From: Blasia pusilla
Lineage: Eukaryota; Marchantiophyta; Marchantiopsida; Blasiales
NCBI GenBank assembly: GCA_050084515.1
Contig: CM114275.1
Span: forward strand, 27,156,001-27,220,000
DNA length: 64,000 nt
Reading direction: 5' to 3'
Positions 1-10,111 of the stretch are shown one piece after another. Made by a program: the position numbers and the translations under genes. Position 1 is the first letter of the stretch. Each line of letters begins with the position of its first letter. The notes below the pieces were generated by a model. The model saw nothing but the letters and a program-made list of their open reading frames with translations. It searched no databases and was not told where the DNA came from.

Positions 1-1430
1 CAGCTCCGAGCCTACTTGTAGCTGCATCATCGTCATGGCAGCAATCCTCTACTCCAACTAATCGATGTGCGTAAGAAGTGCTGCATCGAGTGCACGTCCT
101 CCATCTCATGTGACTGGTGATGGCACTCTACCACCACAATTAGCCACTACTCAATCTCCACAAACTCTCTCGGCCCCAAGTTCTCTGCCTACCTCTGGAT
201 GTACCTCCCGGTGAAGATCGTAACACCTATCCCTAGTGTGATCATATCGATGACAATTATCACACTGCAATTGTGGTGGGGCTGTCCTCTGTGGCTCCTG
301 AGCAATCGGAGGCCCCCATGGCCCTTTCCCATGTTGTGAGCAGTTCCTCTGCCTATGTGGCCCACCACACGTCCAACAAGCCAACCCTGGCCCCTACTGG
401 CCGTATGGGCCGTTGCCTCATCGGCTCACGATATCCTCCCTGCTCTCTGGGCCCACCGGCCCACTCCTCTGGTAATGGTGCATGCTAGGATACCTATGGG
501 TCTACTCCTACTCATCGACCTGTCGAATCCCGTGAAATCCGATGGTCACTACTTGCTCCTCACTCATGTTGAGCTCTACCCGCTCAGACAACTCGAAGAC
601 CACCTTCAATATGGGCTTCATTGTGTGAAGCAACATCACATTCCAAACTCTCCTCCGTAGCTCCTCATCCAATACCCCGTACCAATACTGCACTAACTTT
701 GCCTTAGTCACCCCATATGTGGCAACAATCAACCGTTACATGCGCATGAATGCCTCCCTCAGACTGTCACCCGATCTCCTCTTGTAGAATCTTCAGCTTG
801 TCGATCCGCATGCCCTAGTAGCTCCTCCCCAATTGTCGGAAGAACTCCATTGTAGAATTGAAACTCGGCGGTCCTCTACCACGAGAGGTCTTTGCCACCT
901 CACCACTCTCACTGTCATCCTCTCCATCTAGTCCCCGGATTGATGGTGAAGGTCTCTCCGCTCTCACTATCCCATCATACGCTTCGCGGCCACTAGTGGA
1001 CACATACCCTAGAGCCCAATACACCCTCCATGCATTGATCTCTCCAGAGTATGGAGATCAAAACTCCATGTAGTCATCCATCGGCGGACCCTCCAAATGC
1101 TAGAACAACCCCTTCCATGCCATAAAAGGGTTGAACCGAGTAGGGGTCCGTATCTCTTGGAAGTCGTACCATGTGTCGAACTCCTGGATGATCTAAATCT
1201 ATGGTGCCTACTGTACCCAAGAAATGACACATGCGCCGGTGGCCCATGTCGTCCATCTCTCTCCACGTGACACTGTCTCCGTCTGCGATCTCGTCACCAA
1301 ACCTGCTCTCTAGTGATGACGATCTAGCCACGGATGGGAGTCGGGGTGGTTCCTCACTTGAAACCCCTCGATACCTCACACCACTCCGTGTCACTCCACT
1401 TCCACTACTTGTACTACCCCATTCTTCCAA
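1..1430 (-). pseudogene. gag of copy L, degenerate
   Basis: Gag would form the nucleoprotein particle that packages element RNA. Reading leftwards from 1430, fragments match the gag of copy M: an N-terminal region with a TRSG-RYR motif, a central helical region containing RRRVWNVML and VELNMSEEQVVT, and near 200-380 two zinc knuckles. The first knuckle is the unusual form CWTCGGPHRQRNC (C-x2-C-x3-H-x4-C). The second is the usual C-x2-C-x4-H-x4-C in CDNCHRYDHTRDRC. Several frameshifts and stops break the frame. A TAG near 1100 occurs at the same place as one in copy M. Pol would lie outside the window. Confidence 0.75.
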
Positions 1431-2173
1431 ACCTTGGAAGAACGCCGTGATGACAACCCTGTCTCACCCGCTCAAGCACTCAGACTCACCAAGAGTCTCC
1501 CACACTCCTCACTAGCTCACCTACGCTAATGGTAATCTTGTGATGACGCACCCGACCTCACGCACGCTCAACACTTGGGCTCACCATGAGCCTCCCGACT
1601 AACTGACTTAAGTCACAAACATACTCTCGGGTCATACACACGACCCTACTCGGCAACTGCCGTATATCCACCAACATGCTATACATGAAAGGAGTCTACA
1701 GTCCTCACCATCGCTACACCCATCTAACACCAACAACTACCCAGTTCCCAACACTCACAATCACACAAGATAACTGCGGGAAAAGGGACTCGGATGGATA
1801 ACCTGATCATGCCCACCAACCTACTTCACCGTCAACACTCACTCCTCCATGTGGTACGGAAACCTACGCAATACGACACCCTCCTCAAACACACATCGAA
1901 CCTCTCGTCAAGAGATGCAGACTACCCGTCGGCATCGACACGTGTGACTCCATCAGAATCCTCGTAAATCCCAGCCAGGCCCAAAAAACATCATGTCCTG
2001 CGAATCTTTCTCCCCATCGCCAAACGCGCCTCGTTTTCTCAACTCAACCATGTGAGCTGGTCTATCACGTCAGGAAGGCACCAACCATGGCGCTCCCAAC
2101 CACATGTCGGGGGGGTGGGCCGTAGCCCTATGCGGGCCTCCAAAACTTTGGGGGGACGAGAGAGGGGGGGTTG
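1431..2173 (-). other. Leader (5' untranslated) of copy L, gag-proximal part
   Basis: There is no long ORF on the minus strand here. On that strand, the stretch at about 1440-1760 matches 58538-58860 on the plus strand (copy N), including the segment around GGCGTTCTTCCAAG just before gag. It is therefore element leader rather than host DNA. The leader continues at 3415-3890 beyond the nested solo LTR. Confidence 0.65.
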
Positions 2174-3409
2174 TGTGATACCCACAATTTTGTACTTCGG
2201 AAGAAATTTATCTTTTTATTGAACAAAGACTCTTGTACATTATAGTTTTGATTATTGTATACTATTATGGAGAAGAAAGAGTAAGATTCAAGTGAATCAC
2301 GAAGCTCCTAAGACAAGGCAGAGAGATGGAAGATCAAGGATTTGCCTTAGAGGAGAAGCAAATGCAGTAACGAAGTATAAAGCACCAACGCGAAGCTTAA
2401 CAAAGCTTAGCGAAACTCAACAAAGCTCTGTACACGAAGTACTTTGCTCTATAACGAGGCATAACGAAGCCTACAGAATAAGAGAAGTAAGTACTTTGCT
2501 CTTACGCAAAGCCCGAAGAGCGAAGTACGAAGAGAATGAAGAATGAAGAGCTTCGTCCTCAAGAAATTCAGCGTAGCGAAGCTCAGTATAATTGTGATTC
2601 GAACCGGCACATAGTTAAAACAGTTAGCCTAGGAAGAGGCGCAACCATTTGTATCAAATAGACAGTTAGGACAATTTTGTTCTCCGGATTCCTAGGGATC
2701 ATCGGAAAAGGAAAGCACACCATAGATCTAGGTAGTTACAAATATTGAAGAGACACCAACTTCATCAAGAACGCTTCGGATCTTGGAAACGCTCCTACTC
2801 CCGAGAATATTTAAGAAACAAGACAGAAGCTACAATTATCATTCGCTCATGAAGTCCTTATGCTGTAGGAATGGTCCGAGCAAGAGAGTAGTACCCTCTC
2901 GAGCTTGTATACACTTTGAAGTCTTCCCATTCTTGATGGAATAATAAACCACTCATTCATTCATTCTGATGTGCGATGCTTACGTTTGGATAGTCTTTTT
3001 GGAGTAGCGTGAAGAGTGAAATCGGACAAACCTTTCTTTCTCATCAATGGAATAATCAACATGGAGTTGTAAGAAATCTGTTTGACAGAGAGTAGCCTGC
3101 CAAGACGGATTGAGTTCCGAAAGTAGGAGAAGCCAACCTTATTGTTGAGATCTCTATGAGGTTCCTAGATGTCGAGAGAACAATTTTCCTGGCGTGCTTT
3201 AAATTCCACTAGAGAGAATTGAAGAAGAAAACATAGGTCTTGAGAAGGATCGGAAGATATTCTTTGGAAATCTGCATTTGAATTATATAATCAACCACAC
3301 TACTTTTACAACATAATAATCACTTTACCCTCTCTTTTCATCCAACAATGATCCTCTTGGGGATCGAACTCTACAAACGACTGTAAATTAGAAACACTTG
3401 TACATTACA
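2174..3409 (+). mobile_element. Solo LTR, family 2 (forward), nested in copy L
   Basis: This 1236-bp sequence starts TGTGATACCCAC and ends ACATTACA, giving the TG...CA ends of an LTR. It is flanked by perfect 5-bp repeats GGTTG (2169-2173 and 3410-3414). The reverse complement of 4876-6052 is the same sequence throughout, with scattered differences and small indels. No internal retrotransposon sequence lies between the duplicated GGTTG copies, so this is a solo LTR left by LTR-LTR recombination. ORFs inside it are not coding. The family's coding part is not in this window. Confidence 0.9.
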
Positions 3410-3414
3410 GGTTG

Positions 3415-3890
3415 CCTGATGCAAGCCTCCTTTAATGTGCGGGGTAGGGGGGGAGGGGGTTGTGCGTGGAAGGGAAGGGTTGCGGCCAAGGGCCGCGGCT
3501 CTCCGCCCCCGGCTCCGTCGCCTCCATCCGGGCTCTATCACTTGCGACCTAACCCTAGCCCTAGGCGGCTATACCCTAGCTTGGCCGCTTTACTTGATAG
3601 CCCCTCGCGGCTGCAAGTCACCTTTCACACTCCTCTTCTCCTTCTCCCGTTACTCTCCTCGATACACTTGCCGCCCCACTATACGCTATGCCCAACCTCT
3701 GTCCCCCATCAACCTACACCAGAGAAATCTAAGAAAAATGGACAACGCTTCTACGCACGGCTTTCTGAACAAAAATTACACACAAAATGCCACCCACGTG
3801 TCTCCAGGGGCTTCCCATGAGGCAACTCGCTTGCCTACCTGCATACAACAAATTCCCTACCCCCTCGCATCTTTCTCATGTAAAATCAAG
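3415..3890 (-). other. Leader of copy L, LTR-proximal part
   Basis: This GC-rich stretch lies between block B of copy L and the nested solo LTR. On the minus strand it follows the end of B directly, where the primer-binding site would be expected. I could not match it to a tRNA 3' end. Two overlapping plus-strand ORFs (3398-3899) have low-complexity composition and no recognisable domain, and I treat them as chance. Confidence 0.5.
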
Positions 3891-4377
3891 AGTAGTTAAA
3901 ATGGCTCATCGGGCCTAAAATTCCACTCATGAATCTACATTGATATATCGAATCACATCCATCCTCTGCTAAAAGGGAATTCGGACGCTAGCACCTTAAT
4001 TCCTACACACCCGCATACGTTTATGCAAGAGAGGCACTCCTAAGGCTCAACATGAGAAAGATGGTTTGGAAAAGCCATCTTCCACACTCTTATACTCTTG
4101 GAAAGAGCCAAAAGGCTCTTCCCCCCAAAATAGCCCTACCAACGGTAACCTACATGCACAGGTTACCGGGTGACACTTGACTCGGTCAACGAGTCACTTG
4201 ACAGACTAAAACCAAAATAGGGAAATCTTCATAAACGACGTTTCTGACTTAGCCAACTTATCGCCAACCTCATCTGACATCTCGAGACGAAGTTACACCC
4301 GAACAACCTGTTGACTCTCTATGTCGTCAAGCAATAGAACTCTAAGTATGTCGAAATAAGATGTGACATCGCTGACA
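3891..4377 (-). repeat. 5' terminal block B of copy L
   Basis: On the minus strand this is homologous to block B of copy P (15016-15498). Shared pieces are the AGCCATCTTTCTCATGTTG segment, the GAGCC/GGCTC stem, the paired GGTAACC arms and the GGTGCTAGCGTC segment. It begins TGTCAGCG at 4377 and runs directly into leader at 3890. Neither block A nor A' is present at this 5' end. Confidence 0.75.
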
Positions 4378-4875
4378 AGCACATGGAGGTCCGAATGTCC
4401 TTAATTCAGATCTTAAGATGTGATTGAAGGGTCACTGGACTATGGGCAAATTGGACCTTAAGATCCAATCAGGGATGAATAGTAACCTATAGGATATGTT
4501 TGATTGGAACTCTGGTTCCAAATGTTTCGAGGAGCCATTCACCTAATAACGTCAGCAGAGAGTTGGAAAAAACCTGCTTTGCGCCTCTATCGCAATTTTG
4601 TGAATCATGGGTTATTTGTTAAGAAGAAATGTGGACTATCCGCTGACAAGTACGCGGAGGTCCGAATGATGTTCAATCGGATGTAAAGATCCAATATAAG
4701 GGTCATTGGACAATGGAAGAATTGGATCTTAAGGTCCACTCTTAAGCAGAGAAAAGCATCAGCCTCTAGGGTAGTTCTTGGACTAGAACTATAGTTCTGA
4801 ATATTCCTAATAAAGTGAGGAGAGTGTTTGCGAGCCTGAAGGCCAAGATTCTCTCACCTGGAGGTGATTGGGAAG
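4378..4875. repeat. Intergenic DNA with an imperfect duplication
   Basis: No gene is seen. Sequence at 4370-4480 resembles 4636-4745 (shared CGCTGACAAG, GGAGGTCCGAATG, AAGGGTCA-TGGAC). The palindromic words GGATCTTAAGATCC and GGAAC-GGTTCC recur here and again at 6270-6560. The short ORF at 4504-4686 shows no domain. Confidence 0.5.
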
Positions 4876-6052
4876 TGTAATGTCTAAGTGTTTCTTATTT
4901 ACAGTCAATTGTAGAGTTCGATCCCCAAGAGGATCATTGTTGGATGAAAAGAGAGTATAAAGTGATTATTATGTTGTAAAAGTAGTGTGGTTGATTATGT
5001 AATTCAAGTGTAGTATTCCAGTAACATCTTCCGATCCTTTTTAGTACCTATGTTTTCTTCTTCAATTCTCTTGAGTGGAATTTAAAAACGCCAGGCAATT
5101 TGTTCTCTCGACATCTCGGAACCTCACAGAGACCTCAAGAATAAAGTTGGCTTCTCCTACTTTCAGAACTTAATCCGTCTGGGCAGGTTACTCTCTGTCA
5201 AACAGATTTCATACAACGCTATGTTGATTATTCCATTGATGAGAAAGGTTCGCCTGATTCATTCTTCACTCGGCAGACCCAAAAAGAATATTCAGACATA
5301 AGCATCGCACATCATAATGAATGAATGAGTGCTTTACTACTCCATCAAGAATTGGAAGACTTCAAAGTATATACAAGCTCAAGAGGGTACAACTCTCTTG
5401 CTCGGACCATTCCTACAGATAAGGACTTCATGAGCGAATGATAATGATAGCTTCATCTGTTTCTTAAATATTCTCGAGAGTAGGAGCGTTTCTATGATCC
5501 AAGCGTTCTTGATGAAGTTGGTGTCTCTTCAATATCTCAGAACTACCTAGATCTATGGTGTGCGTTCCTTTTCCTATGATCCCTGTGAATCCGCGGTACA
5601 AAACTATTCTAACTACCAATTTGATACAAAGGGTCGCGCCCCTTTCTAGTCTAATTGTTTTAACTATGTGCCGGTTCGAATCACAATCATGTTGAGCTTT
5701 GCTGCGCTAAATTTCCGGAGGACGAAGTTCTTCATTCTTCATTCTCTTTTTGCTTCGCTCTTCGTGCTTCGTTCTTCGTGCTTCGTTTAAGAGCAAAGTA
5801 CTTCGTATACAGAGCTTCGTTGAGCTTCGCTAAGCTTCGCGTTGATCCTTTATACTTCGTTACGGCTTTTGATTCTCCTCTAAGGCAAATCCTTGATCAT
5901 CTCTCTGCCTTGTCTGAGGAGCTTCGTGATTCACTTGAATCTTATTCGTTCTTCTCCATAATTGCATATAATAATCCAAACCATAATGTACAAGAGTCTT
6001 TGTTCAATAAAAAGATACATTTCTTCCAAAGTACAAAATTGTGGGTATCACA
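4876..6052 (-). mobile_element. Solo LTR, family 2 (reverse)
   Basis: On the minus strand it starts TGTGATACCCAC and ends CATTACA, and it matches the forward copy at 2174-3409 along its whole 1177 bp. It is flanked by perfect 5-bp repeats GGAAG (4871-4875 and 6053-6057). Its target duplication differs from that of the forward copy, so the two are independent insertions and not arms of one foldback element. The plus-strand ORF at 5778-6080 is antisense to the LTR and is not a gene. Confidence 0.9.
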
Positions 6053-6057
6053 GGAAG

Positions 6058-8162
6058 TTTTGTTCCAAATGACCTTCTAACAGATTTTAAGATCCCATTC
6101 AAAAGAACATCGGGCACCTCTCCGCGAGAGACGAGAATGGAAAACTCACCACCCCACTCGCAAACTCTCATCTGACTTTCTTAGGTGGATGTCACCTCAA
6201 CACATTCGAATTTCTAGTTCTAATCGGATAAATATTCTTGAGGGCCATAATTTTCTCGAGTGAAGCTTTTGATTGGATCTTAATGTCCTATTTGGATCTC
6301 ACGATCCAATTGTGGTGCAGCCATCATGCACGAATGCTTGATTCGGAACTATGGTTCCAATTGGATATCCTTTCAATGGGCGCCATGCACATACAAGAGC
6401 CCAATTAGAACTCAAGTTCTGAATGAGTTTCAATTGGATCTTAAGATCCCATAGAGTTGAACCTAAGGCGTCTCTTCAAGACATGGGAAGGGCACTTTCG
6501 AAGATTTTGTGAAAGTAGACTGGCCGATTTAGGTGGAATCGGATCTTCAGATCCGATTCAAGTTCTAGAGCTTTGCCGAGAAACCTTGTGTAGGGTTACA
6601 CATATCTGACGTGGTTGGCTTGGTTGGATTAATTTGTAATGGAGTCTTATGCTTATTCCTCTATAAATCTATTCCAAAAAACAGTACTGGAAATAAAAAA
6701 TTATGGAGTTTGCGTCACACTTACAAGATTCTTTGAATCGTGATTCAACTCTGTATCAGGACCGTCTGCTTATCGAGTGACGATGATGAAGCAAGAATTG
6801 AAGTTACAAATTGATTTGTTGGATTAGCAGTTGCCCCCGTGAGAGGGGAAATTTATGTGGGTAGAGATCCTAAGTGGAATCGATTTTGAAACGATAGATG
6901 GTCCAGAAGAGGAAAAAATAGATGACTTATGTATAGAGCCCGTCAAGAGGTTCAATTCATAAGCCTACGATGTGCAGAGGCCTGACGTCTCTAGACTATG
7001 GGTATGATTGTGATCACGTGGTATAGCGATGTTATGGATTGAAGAGAATGGACAGGAAGGGACAGAGGACGTTGGGATACTGGGCTCCCGAGGTTGGATT
7101 GATAGAGGAATGAGGAGAAAACCATTCTAATGGAATGAGCGAGGATTATATAGGATTCCAAATGGAGTCGATTTGAGGTGATCGATCTGTGCTCTTTTGT
7201 CAATCTTAGCCATTGGTTTTCATAACTGATTGAGGAGTGACTCGGATGATTTCAACATATGTGGTTTTGATCTAATGCGCGATATCTTCTCTTGATACAG
7301 ATCACTACTCTGTAACGTCCATATTTGAATTCTAAAATTGATGCAAGTACTAGCTTAATTAACCTAGTTTTTTATCCAATGAGCAATGTTTACTCTTGAC
7401 ACGGATCCTCAATTTGTGACATCCATATTTGAATTTTGAAATTGATGCGATTATTAGGTTAAGTAACGTAGGTGTGCTGACATCAATCTAATCTGGACCG
7501 CTAGTCAAACATCGAGTTTGGCATGAATGACAAATATAAGTAGCAACATTTTTCCAAATCATTTTTTTGCTAGCGATCTCTCTGCACCGGAAGTGCAAAG
7601 AGCTTGCTCTAGAAGCGAGGGAAGAATGTGAGTGCCCGGTTGTTGATCTTTTGTAGGTCAACGCGGAAATACAATCATGAGATTCTTTTTTCTTCTCCTT
7701 CCAAATGCAACACTTGTGTTGTTGTCGATCTGGTCTACGGTGGAGTTTAATAGGAGTTTGTTTTAATGTCAATTGTGGGAGGATAGAAAATGCCTTTCTG
7801 GGGGTTTCAGATACTATGACTTCCGACCCTAAAGGAAGATTGCTTGTCAAGGTTAGGTTAAAGAGAACGCCGTCTCCGCCAAGCTTTTTTCAATCTATAT
7901 TCGACGCGCAACACATCTGATGCATTGGCATTGTATCATTATATTCGTAAAGGGAATACAAGGAGCTACTAACTTTCCGATTGCTCAAGTCATATAACTG
8001 ATTAGAAAATCCAATGCGCTTGGCATATCAAGCGCACATCCAACTAGTATCATGCCCATCCAACGAGATCGTTAGAGGTCTTGCAGAGTTCATTTCTGAC
8101 TCCATTTCCAACTAGTAAGCCATAGATTCTCGTTCTCATTTCTAGCCCTCGAGGGAATAGTT
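6058..8162. other. Gene-free intergenic stretch
   Basis: AT-rich sequence with no ORF that I recognise and no homology to the elements elsewhere in the window. The only structure I see is the recurring GGATCTTAAGATCC-type words near 6270-6560 and a two-copy repeat at 7276-7471. Confidence 0.5.
7276..7471. repeat. Two-copy tandem repeat, about 95 bp
   Basis: Units at about 7276-7366 and 7380-7471 share TACTCTTGA-type starts, the GACATCCATATTTGAATT core and TTAAGTAAC-type ends, with many substitutions. Confidence 0.5.
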
Positions 8163-8535
8163 CCAGCGATTTGATTTAGAAACTTCAATTTTGTATGTCC
8201 TCGTTTAGGGCTCCGTTCTCATTTCGGGGACCAGAACCTGACTTTCGATTGATCCTCCTTTTCAATTCAAGAACTGGAATCCACGAAAGAACCTGGTGTG
8301 GTAGCCTAGAAAGAGGCCAGCGATTTGATTTGGGACGTAAAGTTCCCAATGATCCTCGTTTAGGGCTTCGCTCTCATGTGTGGAAGAGGAACCTAAGTCC
8401 CGATTCATCCTCCTTTTCATTTCGAGAAGTGGATCTATAATTCCGACGGGGACGAAGCAGGGAAAGAGGCCCGTGATCTCATTTGGGAACTACAATTCCG
8501 AATGCCCCCGTTTGAACTCAACTCTGGTCTCTAGA
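8163..8535. repeat. Tandem repeat of about 154 bp, 2.4 units
   Basis: Units begin at about 8163, 8317 and 8471. Shared words are CCAGCGATTTGATTT, TCCTCGTTTAGGGCT, and TCATCCTCCTTTTCA. The third unit is cut where copy P begins, so this array marks the 5' truncation point of copy P. Two short ORFs here follow the repeat and are not genes. Confidence 0.65.
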
Positions 8536-9023
8536 ACCGCGAGCACCAGTACCACGGGAGCGGGTACCGTGTGCCTAGAGAGCAGGGCGGGTACCGTGAG
8601 CCTATGAGGCAACGACCCGCACCTACATATGTTGCCCAGCAGGGACCGATGTGGTCTTGTTGGACGTGTGGAGGGGCCCATAGGCAGAGAGACTGCCCAC
8701 AACATGGAAGAGGACCACCAGCGCCTCCGATTGCTCAAGAGCCACAGAGGATGGCCCCACCACAGCACGAGTGTGACCATTGCCACAGATATGGTCACAC
8801 TAGGGATAGATGTTTTGACCTTCGACGAGGGGCACGTCCAGAGGTAGGCCGAGGGCCTAGGGGCGGTCGTCCTGGAGGAAGTCGGGGAGTTCTTCCTGGA
8901 CGTGGTGGTAGAGGACTACCACCAGCCAGAGGAGATGGAGCAAGAGCACCAGATCCGGCACTTCTCTCACGCATCGATCACCGGTGGAAGCAGGATTGCC
9001 GCCATGACGATGATGCGGCTTAG
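8536..9023 (+). pseudogene. gag C-terminal region of copy P (zinc knuckles, RGG tail)
   Basis: The frame contains CWTCGGAHRQRDC (C-x2-C-x3-H-x4-C), then CDHCHRYGHTRDRC (standard C-x2-C-x4-H-x4-C), then an Arg/Gly-rich tail with repeated RGG/GRG. Both parts suit RNA binding by nucleocapsid. Copy M shows the same three parts in the same order, including the atypical first knuckle. The N-terminal capsid-like region is absent because the copy is truncated at about 8536 against a tandem array. Confidence 0.8.
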
Positions 9024-9345
9024 GGAAGGCACGGAGTCGCAGCGGCTAGTGTGACTCCGGTCTCTACCTCTTACCCCGACCGGGTGAGGATCTCTCAAAG
9101 TATGGGATTTATGTGTAGTGCGCCCAGGTTGAGGCGGTGCGGTGGTGACTCGGGGTGCTGCGAGAGGCACCGAGCCATTGAGAGATGGAGTTGAGATTGA
9201 CCCACCAGAGGGGACCGATGGGCGGCAGGCCAGGGTTCTACAGTCGTTCACATTGTCGGAGCCACTACACACACCATCAATCGTGCCTCGACGACCAGCG
9301 GTGCCTACAGTTTAGGCACCTACGTCGACGTCACGAGGAGTTGGA

Positions 9346-10098
9346 GTGACAACTCCTATGCCGGCTCGAGTGGAGTCAGTGTCGACCATAGTGTTGGAGG
9401 TGGCCACCCGAGTGAGTCAGACTCCGCTATTTTCCGCCATAGAGTTGGCGACGTTGGGAGTTGGACCAGCTGAGGTGTTCCGGTTGGCCGCCACGTTGTG
9501 TGAGCGTGGAGAGATGACTACTTCTTGTTCAAAGGTAGTTGAGGAGGTGGTGGACTTGCCCTCAGAGCCGGTGCTTGGGACGTTCCCCATAGAGTCATGG
9601 CATGCGGCGGCGGCGAAGTTGGTAGATATGCCAGCTCGACTGGCCATAGAGCGAGCAGTGGTGACATTTGGAGTAGTGTTATTGGATAACCAAGCTGGAG
9701 TATTTCGCTTGGTTAGTCCGACGGGGACGGTATACCACCCGCAGCGCGTCCTACTTGATTCGGGAGCGCAACCCTTGATGTTAGGGAAGGCGGCGTGTTT
9801 AGCGTTGGGGTTACGGAAGGCCGACATTGAGCCTTGTCCCTTCCAGATACAAACCTCGATTGGGGGCGTATCATCCACTTAGTATATGACTCAACAGGAG
9901 ATTGTTGTCAGAGTCCAGCCAGAGCATGCGACGGATAGTGCTATGGTGCGCACACGTGCGATTACGACACTAGTTGAGTCGTACGATGTGTTGGTGGGGA
10001 GTACAGTGTTTTATCCCCTAGGATTCTTCCTTGACTTCTGGGAGGAGACCGTTGCTTATCGGCCAGGATGGCGGTCAGGTGACGGCCGGATGAGTTAG
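9346..10098 (+). pseudogene. Retropepsin-like aspartic protease of copy P
   Basis: This protease would cut the Gag-Pol polyprotein. The catalytic triplet is in LLDSGAQPLMLGKAA (D-S-G-A, about 9758-9770), preceded by the typical run of hydrophobic residues and followed by a second half with VLVGSTVFYPLGF (about 9990-10030). Two TAG codons (9880-9882 and 10096-10098) replace glutamines seen in copies M and R. Without them the frame runs through the protease. Copy M has DFGA at the catalytic triplet, so copy P preserves the better active site. Confidence 0.8.
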
Positions 10099-10111
10099 TT
10101 ACCCGTGCAGT

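Larger units (their letters stand above)
1..4377 (-). mobile_element. DNMT-Gypsy retrotransposon, copy L (5' part)
   Basis: This is the 5' portion of a Gypsy-type element read on the minus strand: terminal block B, leader, then gag, running off the left edge of the window before pol. Its gag matches copy M (29831-39480) and its terminal block matches copy P (14880-15634). The outer end is placed at 4377, where similarity to the other B blocks starts with TGTCAGCG. No block A lies outside it. A 1.2-kb solo LTR of another family (2174-3409) is nested in the leader, so copy L is the older insertion. Confidence 0.8.

Noticed and set aside
3398-3899. Plus-strand ORFs of 140-154 codons as a gene
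   Set aside because: They overlap in two frames, have biased low-complexity composition and lie in the leader of copy L.
2174-6052. A single 3.9-kb foldback DNA transposon with 1.2-kb inverted repeats
   Set aside because: Each arm has its own 5-bp target duplication and TG...CA ends, so these are two independent solo LTRs.
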